Source of the DNA: Arthrobacter sp. P2b
GTDB lineage: Bacteria > Actinomycetota > Actinomycetes > Actinomycetales > Micrococcaceae
Assembly: GCF_900168295.1 (NCBI RefSeq)
Contig: NZ_FVZL01000008.1
Coordinates: 99,726-163,725 of the forward strand
Reading direction: 5' to 3'
Length of the DNA stretch: 64,000 nucleotides
In this document: piece by piece, positions 44,045-55,159 of the stretch
How the letters are laid out: every line of letters starts with the position of its first letter
Position numbering within the stretch: position 1 is the first letter of the stretch
The notes under the pieces: generated by a model
Database searches by the model: none
What the model saw: the letters and a program-made list of their open reading frames with translations, nothing else
Told to the model about the DNA's origin: nothing
Made by a program: the position numbers and the translations under genes

Positions 44045-44062
44045 GTGGACAATGTTGTCCAC
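44045..44062. promoter_or_regulatory. 18-base palindrome upstream of the ilvB leader
   Basis: GTGGACAA-TG-TTGTCCAC, perfect 8-bp arms, about 25 bases before the putative -35 of the ilvB leader. Probable operator of an unidentified regulator. Confidence 0.5.
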
Positions 44063-44121
44063 ATGGTGAGATCGGGTAGCGGCTCGTTGACACGTATCTC
44101 ACCAGAGGGAAAACTGAACGC

Positions 44122-44178
44122 ATGACTTTCGTTACCGCCGGCACCGTCGTCGTCCTTACCAAGCGCGTGGCACATTAG
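44122..44178 (+). CDS. ilvB leader peptide
   Basis: 18 residues, MTFVTAGTVVVLTKRVAH. Five of 18 codons are Val and a run GTC GTC GTC CTT (Val Val Val Leu) sits at its centre, as expected for an attenuator that senses charged branched-chain tRNAs. No Shine-Dalgarno sequence precedes it; the -10-like AAAACT ends 6 bases upstream, suggesting a leaderless leader ORF. A terminator follows 28 bases after its stop. Confidence 0.75.
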   Translation: MTFVTAGTVVVLTKRVAH

Positions 44179-44206
44179 CCTCCTCCGGTAACGAACCGTC
44201 ACGCGC

Positions 44207-44246
44207 AAACCCCTCGAAGAGCCGCTCAGGCTGAGGGGTTTTTTTA
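44207..44246 (+). terminator. ilvB attenuator terminator
   Basis: AAACCCCTC (44207-44215) pairs with GAGGGGTTT (44233-44241) and is followed by a T run, 49 bases before ilvB. Its position between the Val-rich leader ORF and ilvB marks it as an attenuator. Confidence 0.85.
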
Positions 44247-44294
44247 TTTCCCGCTGTTTCCATGAACCACAGATGATCCACAAGGAAGAGTCCG

Positions 44295-46202
44295 ATGAGC
44301 AAAGGATCGCCCATCAGCCCCTCGCTGATGGCTACCAAGTCCACTGGAGCCACCAAGGCTCCGGAACGCGCCGACCGTACGGCTGACCATGCCGCCGTCG
44401 TCGCCGACCTTGCTGCCGTCTCTCCTGTCCTTGGGCCGAACAACGTTGTACCCCCAACGGTGATGACCGGCTCGCAAGCTATTGTCCGCTCGCTCGAAGA
44501 ACTCGGCGTCGACGATATTTTCGGTTTGCCTGGTGGCGCGATCCTGCCCACCTACGACCCCTTGATGGCCTCCACCATGAATCACGTGCTGGTCCGTCAC
44601 GAACAGGGAGCCGGCCACGCCGCGCAAGGCTACGCCATGGTCACCGGACGGGTTGGCGTCTGCATCGCCACCTCGGGCCCGGGTGCCACCAACCTCGTTA
44701 CCGCCATCATGGATGCCCACATGGACTCCGTGCCGCTGGTGGCCATCACCGGCCAGGTGTCCAGCGGGGTGATCGGCACCGATGCTTTCCAGGAAGCCGA
44801 CATCGTGGGCATCACCATGCCCATCACCAAGCACTCCTTCCTGGTGACCGATCCCAACGACATTCCGCATGTCATGGCTGAAGCATTCCACCTGGCCTCC
44901 ACCGGCCGTCCCGGTCCCGTCCTGGTGGACGTCGCCAAGGACGCCCAGGTGGGGCAGATGACCTTCTCCTGGCCGCCCAAAGTGGACCTGCCCGGCTACC
45001 GGCCCGTCACCCGCGGCCACAACAAGCAGGTCCGCGAGGCCGCGAAGCTCATCGCCGCGTCCACCAAGCCGGTCCTGTACGTCGGCGGCGGCGTGGTCAA
45101 GGCGCACGCCAGCGCCGAACTGCTGGCCCTCGCCGAAGCCACCGGTGCCCCCGTGGTGACCACTCTGATGGCGAAGGGCGTCTTCCCGGACTCGCACCCG
45201 CAGCACGTCGGCATGCCCGGTATGCATGGAAGCGTCTCCGCCGTTACCGCGCTGCAGCAGGCCGACCTCCTGATCACCCTCGGCGCCCGCTTCGATGACC
45301 GCGTGACGGGTGTGCTCAAGACCTTCGCGCCGATGGCCAAGGTCATCCACGCCGACATCGACCCCGCGGAAATCTCCAAGAACCGCACCGCCGACGTTCC
45401 CATCGTGGGATCGGTCAAGGAAATCATTCCGGAACTGACCGAGGCCGTCCGCACGCAGTTCGACGCATCCGGCACACCGGACCTCACCACCTGGTGGGCC
45501 TTCCTGAACAACCTCAAGGAAACCTATCCGCTGGGCTGGACTGAACCCGACGACGGGCTCAGCGCCCCGCAGCGGGTCATCGAACGCATCGGCGCCCTCA
45601 CCGGCCCCGAAGGCGTGTACGTGGCAGGCGTGGGCCAGCACCAGATGTGGGCCGCGCAGTTCATCAAGTACGAGCGCCCGCACGCCTGGCTGAACTCCGG
45701 CGGCGCCGGGACGATGGGCTACGCCGTTCCGGCGGCCATGGGCGCCAAGGTGGGCGAACCGGACCGCGTGGTGTGGGCCATCGACGGCGACGGCTGCTTC
45801 CAGATGACCAACCAGGAACTGGCCACCTGCGCCATCAACAACATTCCCATCAAGGTTGCCGTCATCAACAACTCCTCGCTGGGCATGGTGCGCCAGTGGC
45901 AGACCCTGTTCTACGAGGGCCGCTACTCCAACACCGACCTCAACACCGGCCACGACACCGTCCGCATCCCGGACTTCGTCAAGCTGGGGGAGGCCTACGG
46001 CTGCGCCTCGTTCCGCTGCGAACGCGACGAGGACATCGACGCCACCATCCAGAAAGCCCTGGAGATCAACGACCGCCCCGTGGTCATCGACTTCGTGGTG
46101 AGCCCCAACTCCATGGTGTGGCCGATGGTGCCCGCCGGCGTGAGCAACGACCAGATCCAGGTTGCCCGCAACATGACCCCGGAATGGGAAGAAGAGGACT
46201 GA
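44295..46202 (+). CDS. ilvB: acetolactate synthase, large catalytic subunit
   Basis: 635 residues. ThDP-dependent enzyme making acetolactate and acetohydroxybutyrate, first common step of branched-chain amino acid synthesis. The N-terminal 55 residues are extra; then [37 protein letters not shown] (catalytic Glu), [20 protein letters not shown], and the ThDP/Mg motif [20 protein letters not shown] with [29 protein letters not shown] precedes the ATG. The ilvN gene starts two bases after its stop. Controlled by the upstream attenuator. Confidence 0.97.
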   Translation: MSKGSPISPSLMATKSTGATKAPERADRTADHAAVVADLAAVSPVLGPNNVVPPTVMTGSQAIVRSLEELGVDDIFGLPGGAILPTYDPLMASTMNHVLVRHEQGAGHAAQGYAMVTGRVGVCIATSGPGATNLVTAIMDAHMDSVPLVAITGQVSSGVIGTDAFQEADIVGITMPITKHSFLVTDPNDIPHVMAEAFHLASTGRPGPVLVDVAKDAQVGQMTFSWPPKVDLPGYRPVTRGHNKQVREAAKLIAASTKPVLYVGGGVVKAHASAELLALAEATGAPVVTTLMAKGVFPDSHPQHVGMPGMHGSVSAVTALQQADLLITLGARFDDRVTGVLKTFAPMAKVIHADIDPAEISKNRTADVPIVGSVKEIIPELTEAVRTQFDASGTPDLTTWWAFLNNLKETYPLGWTEPDDGLSAPQRVIERIGALTGPEGVYVAGVGQHQMWAAQFIKYERPHAWLNSGGAGTMGYAVPAAMGAKVGEPDRVVWAIDGDGCFQMTNQELATCAINNIPIKVAVINNSSLGMVRQWQTLFYEGRYSNTDLNTGHDTVRIPDFVKLGEAYGCASFRCERDEDIDATIQKALEINDRPVVIDFVVSPNSMVWPMVPAGVSNDQIQVARNMTPEWEEED

Positions 46203-46204
46203 CC

Positions 46205-47826
<1,622 letters not shown>

Positions 47827-47862
47827 GGCTGCCGGTTCCTTCCCCCCATAACGGGCAACGTG

Positions 47863-47900
47863 AGGCCGGGTTCACACTTAACAATGTGAGCCCGGCCTTT
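47863..47900 (+). terminator. hairpin terminator after ilvC
   Basis: AGGCCGGGTTCACA (47863-47876) pairs with TGTGAGCCCGGCCT (47885-47898), one wobble, followed by TT. A TAGACT box for serA starts 10 bases later (47910-47915). Confidence 0.7.
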
Positions 47901-47952
47901 CCGTCGGCCTAGACTTGTTCCATCCCCAGGACTGCAACGCAGAGGATCAGCC

Positions 47953-49542
47953 GTGTCAAAACCCGTAGTACTGCTCGCCGAAGAACTTTCCCCCGCCACC
48001 GTCGAGGCCCTTGGCCCGGACTTTGAAATCCGCCAGACCGACGGCGCCGACCGGTCCCAGCTGCTCTCGGCGATCAGCGACGTTGACGCCATCCTGGTCC
48101 GCTCCGCGACCCAGGTCGATGCCGAGGCCATCGCGGCCGCCAAGAACCTCAAGGTCATCGCCCGCGCCGGCGTCGGACTGGACAACGTGGACATCAAGGC
48201 CGCCACCCAGGCCGGCGTCATGGTGGTTAACGCCCCCACGTCCAACATCGTCTCCGCCGCCGAACTCACCGTGGGCCACATCCTCAGCCTCGCCCGCCAC
48301 ATTCCGCAGGCCAGCGCCGCCCTCAAGGACGGCGAGTGGAAGCGCTCCAAGTACACCGGCATCGAACTGTTCGAGAAGAAGATCGGCATCATCGGCCTCG
48401 GCCGGATCGGCGCCCTGGTGGCAGCACGGCTCAAAGGCTTTGACACCAAGATCCTTGCGTACGATCCCTACATCACCTCCGCCCGCGCAGCGCAGCTCGG
48501 CGTGCAGCTGGTCACCCTGGACGAGCTCCTGGCCCAGTCCGACTTCATCACCATCCACATGCCCAAGACTCCGGAAACGGTGGGCATGCTCGGCGCCGAT
48601 GCTTTCAAGAAGATGAAGAACACCGCCTACGTGGTCAACGTCGCCCGCGGCGGCCTCGTGGACGAAGAGGCTCTCTTCACGGCCCTGCAGGACGGTGAAA
48701 TCGCCGGCGCCGGCGTCGACGTCTTCGCCAAGGAGCCCAGCACCGACCTGCCGTTCTTCAAGCTGGACAACGTTGTGGTGACCCCCCACCTCGGTGCCTC
48801 CACTGACGAAGCCCAGGAAAAGGCCGGCGTCTCCGTTGCCAAGTCCGTCCGCCTCGCCCTCGCCGGCGAACTGGTTCCGGACGCCGTCAACGTGGCCGGT
48901 GGCGTTATCGCCCCCGACGTCCGCCCGGGCATCCCGCTGATCGAAAAGCTGGGCCGCATCTTCACCGCGCTGACCCACGATTCCCTGACCCAGTTCGACG
49001 TGGAGGTAGCCGGCGAAATCTCGTCGCTCGACGTCAAGGTCCTGGAACTGGCAGCGCTGAAGGGCATCTTCGCCGACGTTGTGACCGAGCAGGTCTCCTA
49101 CGTCAACGCCCCGGTCATCGCCGAACAGCGCGGCATCAACGTCCGCCTGATCACCACCCCCGAAACCGAGTCCTACCGGAACGTCCTGACCCTTCGCGGC
49201 GCCCTCAGCGACGGCAGCCAGATCTCCGTGGCCGGCACCCTGACCGGCCCCAAGCAGATCCAGAAACTGGTGGGCATCAACGGATTCGAAGTTGAAATCC
49301 CCATCAGTGAGCACCTGGTAGTGGTGGCCTACACCGACCGCCCCGGCGTCATTGGGACCATCGGCCACATCCTGGGCATGAACAACATCAACATCGCCGG
49401 CATGCAGGTGGCCCGCCACGACCAGGGCGGCCAGGTTCTGGCCCTGCTGACCATCGACAGCTCCGTGCCGCAGCAGGTCCTCGACGCCATCAAGGCCGGC
49501 ATCGGCGCCGAGATGGTCCGGGAAGTGGACCTGGAGGACTAG
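47953..49542 (+). CDS. serA: D-3-phosphoglycerate dehydrogenase
   Basis: 529 residues, the long type 1 form known from mycobacteria. First step of serine synthesis. NAD domain with VIARAGVGLDNVDIKAATQA and GIIGLGRIGALVAARLKGFD; catalytic His in VVVTPHLGASTDEAQEKAGV; then an intervening ASB domain and a C-terminal ACT domain (VVAYTDRPGVIGTIGHILGM) for serine feedback. GTG 47953. TAGACT at 47910-47915 gives a 5' leader of about 30 bases. Confidence 0.97.
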   Translation: MSKPVVLLAEELSPATVEALGPDFEIRQTDGADRSQLLSAISDVDAILVRSATQVDAEAIAAAKNLKVIARAGVGLDNVDIKAATQAGVMVVNAPTSNIVSAAELTVGHILSLARHIPQASAALKDGEWKRSKYTGIELFEKKIGIIGLGRIGALVAARLKGFDTKILAYDPYITSARAAQLGVQLVTLDELLAQSDFITIHMPKTPETVGMLGADAFKKMKNTAYVVNVARGGLVDEEALFTALQDGEIAGAGVDVFAKEPSTDLPFFKLDNVVVTPHLGASTDEAQEKAGVSVAKSVRLALAGELVPDAVNVAGGVIAPDVRPGIPLIEKLGRIFTALTHDSLTQFDVEVAGEISSLDVKVLELAALKGIFADVVTEQVSYVNAPVIAEQRGINVRLITTPETESYRNVLTLRGALSDGSQISVAGTLTGPKQIQKLVGINGFEVEIPISEHLVVVAYTDRPGVIGTIGHILGMNNINIAGMQVARHDQGGQVLALLTIDSSVPQQVLDAIKAGIGAEMVREVDLED

Positions 49543-49606
49543 CCCAGGATCCGGGAAACGCCGTACCAGCGGCTCCCCTCGGCGCGCCCCGGCGGGGCCA
49601 CGTATG

Positions 49607-49669
49607 ATTGGCCGGTCTGCTTACAATGGCTGGGTCCTGATTCAGGACCGGGCCGGCAGACCGGCCAAT
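49607..49669. repeat. large nested inverted repeat between serA and the ABC exporter
   Basis: ATTGGCCGGTCTGC (49607-49620) and GCAGACCGGCCAAT (49656-49669) are perfect 14-bp arms. Inside them GGTCCTGA/TCAGGACC (49633-49640 and 49642-49649) forms a second palindrome. There is no T tract, so it is not a classical terminator. Confidence 0.6.
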
Positions 49670-49700
49670 ACCTTTTGCACATCCGTCCGTTAATCGCCCA

Positions 49701-49719
49701 TGTCCGGCCCGGCCGGACA
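49701..49719. repeat. palindrome upstream of the ABC permease
   Basis: TGTCCGGCC-C-GGCCGGACA, perfect 9-bp arms, 38 bases before ATG 49757. Possible operator. Confidence 0.4.
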
Positions 49720-49756
49720 CGTATGTGCGCACGCAATCCAGGTTTCAGGGAGTTCA

Positions 49757-52552
49757 ATGAACGCCGTCCAGAGGTTCATCAGAAGCAAAGTGCTGCTGTT
49801 GACCGCGGCCATCTTGATCGCAGCCATGTGCTTGTCGGTCCTCGTCCAAAGCCAGTCACAGGCTGCACTCAACAGGACCGTGGATGAAAATTCCCGGGGA
49901 CTCTACGACGTCCTGGTCCAGGCGAAAGCGCCCTCCGGTGCGCTGCTGCAGCCCGAAATCGCCAACGGCACCGGTGGCATCAGCTTTGAACAACTGGACT
50001 CGATACGGAAGCTGTCCGGCACGTCGGTTGCCGCCCCCATCAGCCTGGTCTCCCGCGTCACGCAGAACCTTGAGTCCCCGCGCCTGGACGCCATGGACTA
50101 CCTCGGCTACAACGCCGGGCTGGCCGGAACCGCCACGGCGGACCAGGCGGCCGGCGCCACGGCTCCGGACAAGTGGCCCGCGGCCGAGTCCGTGCTGAGC
50201 GACGAAACCAAGAAGTACCGCCTCACCGCCAGCGCCGTGAGCTCCGACGGCGTCTCCGAACAAACGCTCTTTAAATCCACTGCCGAGGGAAGCCTTGGCA
50301 AGGCAAAGCTGGTCGAGGAAAAGGCCGCCGGCGGCAACAGCATCCGGATTGCCGCGCCCGAAGGTGAAACGGGCATCAAGTTCCCCGCGCCGGCCGGCGG
50401 CTCCGAGCACAACCTCTTCAACCTGTCCGTGTCCCTGCCGCTGGCCCCCGAGGTAACGGAATCCGTGGTGGCCGTGGACCCCGCCGCCGAGCGCGCCCTG
50501 CTGGGATCCTCCGGTGACTTCCTTGCCCCGCTGGAGAAGGCCCCGCCTGCCGACGCCCGCGACGCCGGAGCCATCGGACGCTACTTCGAAGGCCTCTTCA
50601 CCAACGGCATCGGCCTCGACCAGCTCGAAGAAGGACCGGATTTCCTGGGCGTCAAGCTCAAGTACTGGGCACCCCTGATGACCCAGTACCAGCAGGCAAA
50701 GCGGACCGGCCAGCTGACCGCCGACTCCCAGGCCATTCCGCTGATTGTCCGCTCGGGCACCTCCCTGGACCTGAAGTACAACGTCAAGATCGAAGAGATC
50801 GACGACGCCGGCAAGGTGGTCAAGGACGTCGGAACCGTCTCCCGTTCCCTGGACAAGGATTACCTGCCGTTCGTCTCCAAGGACCCCTTCGTCCTGTCCT
50901 GGCCCGGCTCCACGGACCACTCCTCCCTCCTGGGCAGCACCGGCAACTTCAACCAGGGCCTTTACACCCCTGCCACCTGGAGCACCGACTTTGCCGCCGC
51001 CCCCAAATACACCGACGGCGAGGCCGCAGCCAACGGCGCCGTGGAAAAGACCGCGGTTCCCGGCGAATGGGTAACCATCAACCGGCTGCCTGAAAAGAGC
51101 GCCAACGGCACCCCCGTGGACCAGACCCAGCGCGAACCCGTGGATGAGCGTTCCTACCGGGAAAACCTGGCCACAGGGGAGCAGGTGGCAGCTCCGCTGG
51201 CCATGGTCTACGGAACCTTTGATCCCGCCGCTGTGGCGGAGGCCGCCGGCGACGTCAACAAGCTGCCCCTTGGCGGCTACGACCCCACCCCGTTCACCCT
51301 GGTCAAGGATGCCGAGGGCAAGGACGTGCCCGCCACCGAGCTGGAACCCTCCCTGAGCGCCACCGGCCTCGCCAGCCAGTCTGCCGGAGCCATCACCGAC
51401 TACTACGGTCTGGCTGCCGCCCGCGGCTACACGGACAACGCCGACGTTATCGACGCCATCCGTGTCCGTGCCAAGGCGCCGGGCAGCTGGAAGGAAGCCC
51501 AGCCCGAGGTGGAAGAGCTCGCCAACGAAATCCGCGCCATGGGCCTCGAAGCCACCATCGTGGCCGGCTCCGCGCGTGAGGACGCCAGCATCTTCGTCCC
51601 CGGATACTCCAAGGACGACGCCGGCAAGGAATCTGCGCTGGGCACCGTCCAGCAGTCCTGGGTCCGGCAGAATGCGGCGGAGGCGGTCACCGGATCGCTG
51701 TCGGGAACCAACATCACCCTGCTCTTCCTGACCCTGTGCGGTGCCGCCCTGCTGACCGGCGCGTCAACAGTGAGCTACATCCGCAAGCGCCGAAGCGAAG
51801 CCGGTACCCTCCGGGCCATGGGCTGGACGCAGCGGCGGATCCGCAGCTGGGTGCTGGAGGAATTCGGCGTGGGAGCCGTGCTGCTGGCAGTGGCCGGCAT
51901 CGTGCTCAGCCTGCTCAGCTGGAGCCTGGCCACGGCCCTGGTGTGCGTCGCCGTCCTGGTGCTCTACGCAGGTGCTGCCCTCTTCGCAGCCCAGCAGCTC
52001 CGCCACCGCGACGTCATCGACCAGGAGCCGCAGCACGACGAGCGGCTTATTCCGGTGGACTCGCCGCTGACTTTCGCCAACCGGCAGCTGGGCACCAACA
52101 AATTCAACACGCTGTCCCTGGCCGTCGCCGTGGGCGTGTTCGGTGCCGCTGTGGGCGGGCTGATCGCTCTGCTGATCGACATCCCCCGCGCGGCCGGTGC
52201 CAGCGCCCTGAGCGGGCTGGCCGCCGCCAGCGTCGCGCTGCCGAGCATCCTCCTCGCACTCGCCGGGGTTGTGGTGGGCCTGGTGTTGACACTGGTCACC
52301 GGCCGGTTTGAGCTCAACGCCAAGCGCCAGTACCTGGGCATCCTTGAGGCGATGGGATGGAACCCGGACATGCTCCGCCAGGTCCGGCTCTTCGAAAACG
52401 CGCTGGTAGGAACCGTGGCCCTGCCCCTGGGCGTGCTGGGCGCCCTGGGTATCGGCCTCCTGCTGGCACCCTATGCCGCATTGTGGGCAGGCGTCGCCGG
52501 CCTCGTGGCTGTACTTTGCTGGATACCGATTGCAACGAAAGTGGTCCAATGA
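49757..52552 (+). CDS. FtsX-like ABC transporter permease
   Basis: 931 residues. One N-terminal helix (KVLLLTAAILIAAMCLSVLV), then about 620 extracytoplasmic residues, then several helices from near residue 652 (ITLLFLTLCGAALLTGASTV), typical of the MacB/FtsX permease fold. NTVRKRR-like cytoplasmic contact SYIRKRRSEAGTLRAMGWTQ and the second copy RQYLGILEAMGWNPDMLRQV are coupling regions. Such pairs act as mechanotransmission or lipoprotein/peptide exporters; the substrate is unknown. ATG 49757 has GGGAG upstream. The stop overlaps the ATPase gene (ATGA). Confidence 0.85.
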   Translation: MNAVQRFIRSKVLLLTAAILIAAMCLSVLVQSQSQAALNRTVDENSRGLYDVLVQAKAPSGALLQPEIANGTGGISFEQLDSIRKLSGTSVAAPISLVSRVTQNLESPRLDAMDYLGYNAGLAGTATADQAAGATAPDKWPAAESVLSDETKKYRLTASAVSSDGVSEQTLFKSTAEGSLGKAKLVEEKAAGGNSIRIAAPEGETGIKFPAPAGGSEHNLFNLSVSLPLAPEVTESVVAVDPAAERALLGSSGDFLAPLEKAPPADARDAGAIGRYFEGLFTNGIGLDQLEEGPDFLGVKLKYWAPLMTQYQQAKRTGQLTADSQAIPLIVRSGTSLDLKYNVKIEEIDDAGKVVKDVGTVSRSLDKDYLPFVSKDPFVLSWPGSTDHSSLLGSTGNFNQGLYTPATWSTDFAAAPKYTDGEAAANGAVEKTAVPGEWVTINRLPEKSANGTPVDQTQREPVDERSYRENLATGEQVAAPLAMVYGTFDPAAVAEAAGDVNKLPLGGYDPTPFTLVKDAEGKDVPATELEPSLSATGLASQSAGAITDYYGLAAARGYTDNADVIDAIRVRAKAPGSWKEAQPEVEELANEIRAMGLEATIVAGSAREDASIFVPGYSKDDAGKESALGTVQQSWVRQNAAEAVTGSLSGTNITLLFLTLCGAALLTGASTVSYIRKRRSEAGTLRAMGWTQRRIRSWVLEEFGVGAVLLAVAGIVLSLLSWSLATALVCVAVLVLYAGAALFAAQQLRHRDVIDQEPQHDERLIPVDSPLTFANRQLGTNKFNTLSLAVAVGVFGAAVGGLIALLIDIPRAAGASALSGLAAASVALPSILLALAGVVVGLVLTLVTGRFELNAKRQYLGILEAMGWNPDMLRQVRLFENALVGTVALPLGVLGALGIGLLLAPYAALWAGVAGLVAVLCWIPIATKVVQ

Positions 52553-53304
52553 CAAACCCGACCAATGTCCAGCGGAGCCGCCGGGGCGGCTCCGGCGAGG
52601 TTCCCCTGCAGACCCGCGCCAACACCATCGTCAAGGAGGCCGACCACGCCACCCCGCTGGAGCTGAGCGACATCACCATCCGCTACGGCGGCGGCAAGGG
52701 CGGTGCTGAAGCCGTCAGCGTTGTGGAAGGCTTCGACCTCACCCTGCACGCCGGCGAGATGCACTGCGTCGCAGGCCGAAGCGGCTCCGGCAAGACCAGC
52801 ATCCTGACCGTCGGCGCGGGACTCACGCTGCCGACGTCGGGACGCGTCTTCTGGGAAGGCGACTCCCTGGAAAGCATGGGCGACGACGAAATCGCCGACC
52901 GCCGTCGTGCGCTGATCGGATACGTGGACCAGGGCGGCGCCCTGATCGACGGTATGAGCGCCCTCGAAAACGTGCTCCTGCCGGCCGTTCCCGACGGGGA
53001 AGTGGACCAGCGGCGGGACATGGCCAAGGACCTGCTGGACCTGGTGGGCCTGGGCCGCCGGATGCGGCACCGCCCCGCTCAGCTGTCCGGCGGCGAACGC
53101 CAGCGCGTGGCCATCGCCCGGGCCCTGATCCTGGGCACCAGGGTCCTGGTGGTGGACGAGCCCACAGCAAGCCTTGACCGCGCGTCCGCCAATCGCATAA
53201 TCAGTATCCTGAAAGACACCACGTCCGATGGAATCGCCGTCCTGGTGGCGTCGCACGACCACGAACTGGTCCGGCTCAGCGATTCCCTGACTGAACTGAT
53301 CTAG
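52549..53304 (+). CDS. ABC transporter ATP-binding protein
   Basis: 251 residues. Walker A CVAGRSGSGKTSILTVGAGL, Q-loop region GYVDQGGALIDGMSALENVL, signature QLSGGERQRVAIARALILG, Walker B VLVVDEPTASLDRASAN, and the H-loop in LVASHDHELVRLSDSL. It belongs to the LolD/MacB-like ATPases that pair with FtsX-type permeases. The first 40 residues are a polar extension. Coupled with the permease gene upstream; metG starts 33 bases later. Confidence 0.93.
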   Translation: MTNPTNVQRSRRGGSGEVPLQTRANTIVKEADHATPLELSDITIRYGGGKGGAEAVSVVEGFDLTLHAGEMHCVAGRSGSGKTSILTVGAGLTLPTSGRVFWEGDSLESMGDDEIADRRRALIGYVDQGGALIDGMSALENVLLPAVPDGEVDQRRDMAKDLLDLVGLGRRMRHRPAQLSGGERQRVAIARALILGTRVLVVDEPTASLDRASANRIISILKDTTSDGIAVLVASHDHELVRLSDSLTELI

Positions 53305-53325
53305 CCCGCCCCTCCGCACCGAAGG

Positions 53326-53331
53326 TACCGT
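53326..53331 (+). promoter_or_regulatory. -10 box of metG (leaderless)
   Basis: TACCGT ends 6 bases before GTG 53338. Confidence 0.45.
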
Positions 53332-53337
53332 CCGCAC

Positions 53338-54897
53338 GTGACTGCTTCAGAGAAAACGCCGTTCTACATCACCACGGCCATCACCTACCCCAACGGCGTG
53401 CCGCACATCGGCCACGCCTACGAGTACATCGCCACCGATGCCATGGCCCGCTTCAAGCGGCTGGACGGCTTTGACGTGATGTTCCTGACCGGCACGGACG
53501 AGCACGGCATGAAGATCGCGCAGACGGCCGAGAAGGAGGGCATCACGCCCAAGGAGCTGGTGGACCGCAACGCGGAGGTGTACAAAGCGGCGCATTCCGC
53601 CCTGGGCATCACGTACGACCGCTTCATCCGCACCACGGACGAGGACCACTACGCCGCGTCGCAGGCCATCTGGAAAAAAATGGAAGCCAAGGGCGACATC
53701 TACCTGTCGAAGTATGAGGGCTGGTACTCCGTCCGGGACGAGGCGTTCTACGGTGAGGATGACACCGTGGTCAAGGACGACGGCGTGCGCTACTCGAAAG
53801 AAACCGACACCGAGGTGACCTGGACGGCAGAGGAGAGCTACTTCTTCCGGCTCTCCGCCTACCAGGACCGGCTCCTGGCCCTCTACGAGGCGCAGCCGGA
53901 GTTCGGCGCACCCCAGTCCCGGTTCAACGAGGTGATCAGCTTCGTCCGCCGCGGGCTGGAGGACCTGTCCATCAGCCGCACCACATTCGACTGGGGCGTG
54001 CCCGTTCCCGGCAACGACAAACACGTCATGTACGTGTGGGTGGACGCGCTCACGAACTACCTCACGGGCGTTGGCTACCCGGACGTCGATTCGGAGAAGT
54101 TCCGGAAGTACTGGCCGGCCGACGTCCACGTCATCGGCAAGGACATCTCCCGGTTCCACGCCATCTACTGGCCTGCGTTCCTTATGAGCGCGGGCCTGGA
54201 ATTGCCCAAGCGGGTCATGATCCACGGCTTCCTGCACAACAACGGCGTCAAGATGTCCAAGTCCCTCGGCAACGTGGTGGCTCCCGCGGATTTCGTGGCG
54301 CAGTATGGCCTGGACCAGGTGCGCTTCTTCTTCCTCCGGGAAGTTCCCTTCGGCGCTGACGGAAGCTACAACCACGAGGCCATCGTGGGCCGGATGAACT
54401 CCGACCTTGCCAACAACTTCGGCAACCTCGCGCAGCGTTCGCTGTCCATGGTGGCAAAGAACTGCGAGGGCCGCGTTCCCGTTCCCGGGACCTTCACCGC
54501 CGAGGACAACGCCATCCTGGCGCAGGCCAACGGCCTCCTCGAAACGGCCCGGGCTGCCTTCGAGAAGCAGGAATTCAGCCGCGCCCTGGAAGCCATCTGG
54601 ACTGTCCTGGGCGATACCAATGCCTACTTTGCCGAGCAGGCGCCCTGGGTGCTGCGGAAGACCGACGTCGAACGCATGAACACCGTGCTGTACGTGACGC
54701 TTGAGGTACTCCGGATCGTGTCCATCCTGGCCCAGCCGGTGATGCCCACCGCGACGGCCGCCCTCCTGGACAGCCTGGGCCAGCCCGAAGGGGAAGCCCG
54801 CCAGTTTGCCGCCATCGGTACCCCGATCGTTGCCGGAACTGTTCTGCCTGCCCCGGCGCCGGTGTTCCCGAAGTACGAGGAGCCTGCGGAAGCCTAA
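53338..54897 (+). CDS. metG: methionyl-tRNA synthetase
   Basis: 519 residues, the short actinobacterial type without a C-terminal tRNA-binding domain. HIGH motif in [45 protein letters not shown] motif in [20 protein letters not shown], anticodon-binding region [23 protein letters not shown] start with a -10 box 6 bases upstream. Charges tRNA-Met. Confidence 0.97.
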   Translation: MTASEKTPFYITTAITYPNGVPHIGHAYEYIATDAMARFKRLDGFDVMFLTGTDEHGMKIAQTAEKEGITPKELVDRNAEVYKAAHSALGITYDRFIRTTDEDHYAASQAIWKKMEAKGDIYLSKYEGWYSVRDEAFYGEDDTVVKDDGVRYSKETDTEVTWTAEESYFFRLSAYQDRLLALYEAQPEFGAPQSRFNEVISFVRRGLEDLSISRTTFDWGVPVPGNDKHVMYVWVDALTNYLTGVGYPDVDSEKFRKYWPADVHVIGKDISRFHAIYWPAFLMSAGLELPKRVMIHGFLHNNGVKMSKSLGNVVAPADFVAQYGLDQVRFFFLREVPFGADGSYNHEAIVGRMNSDLANNFGNLAQRSLSMVAKNCEGRVPVPGTFTAEDNAILAQANGLLETARAAFEKQEFSRALEAIWTVLGDTNAYFAEQAPWVLRKTDVERMNTVLYVTLEVLRIVSILAQPVMPTATAALLDSLGQPEGEARQFAAIGTPIVAGTVLPAPAPVFPKYEEPAEA

Positions 54898-55010
54898 GCA
54901 TTATGCCCGGCTCCGGAACGTCCGGGCAGGTATCTATCCGGTCGCAGAGTAGCCCGGCGGTTCGAACACAGGTATTTCCTACTCGGGACTCTCCGCCCCG
55001 CCTTCCATAG

Positions 55011-55114
55011 CCTGAACGGGTTAGCAAACTGACAGTTCGCATCTGGGAGAACCGTCGCCCCGATGCTGTCTGTTTGCGTTGTGACCCGTCAGGTTGGGGC
55101 GGTCGTGTTCTCCC
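55011..55114 (+). promoter_or_regulatory. interlocked inverted repeats upstream of the surface protein (candidate structured RNA)
   Basis: Four segments in the order A-B-A'-B'. A (55011-55035) and A' (55066-55093) pair through CCTGA/TCAGG, CGGGT/ACCCG, GCAAAC/GTTTGC and GACAG/CTGTC. B (55045-55061) and B' (55096-55114) pair through GGGAGAAC/GTTCTCCC and CGCCCC/GGGGCG. The pairings cross, so they form a pseudoknot or two exclusive folds. CCGCCCC at 54993-54999 can also pair with B'. The region ends 45 bases before ATG 55160. Confidence 0.5.
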
Positions 55115-55159
55115 GTACGTCTTGCAGTTTGAAGCAGACTATGGACGGAGACGGAAAAA

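Larger units (their letters stand above)
43921..44294 (+). promoter_or_regulatory. ilvB leader region
   Basis: Contains in order: a weak hairpin after ilvD (43937-43966), an 18-base palindrome (44045-44062), the inverted pair GGTGAGAT/ATCTCACC (44065-44072 and 44096-44103), a TTGACA -35 (44087-44092) 17 bases before AAAACT (44110-44115), an 18-codon leader ORF (44122-44178) and an attenuator terminator (44207-44246). TTCGTTACCG at 44128-44137 is complementary to 44186-44195, and GCGCGTG at 44163-44169 to 44200-44206. These two pairings cross and exclude each other. Confidence 0.7.

Noticed and set aside
47956..49419. 487-codon open frame antisense to serA
   Set aside because: Same kind of GC-driven shadow; serA is complete on the other strand.
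55011..55114. Terminal inverted repeats of an insertion sequence
   Set aside because: The arms are interleaved rather than flanking an element, there is no transposase and no target duplication.
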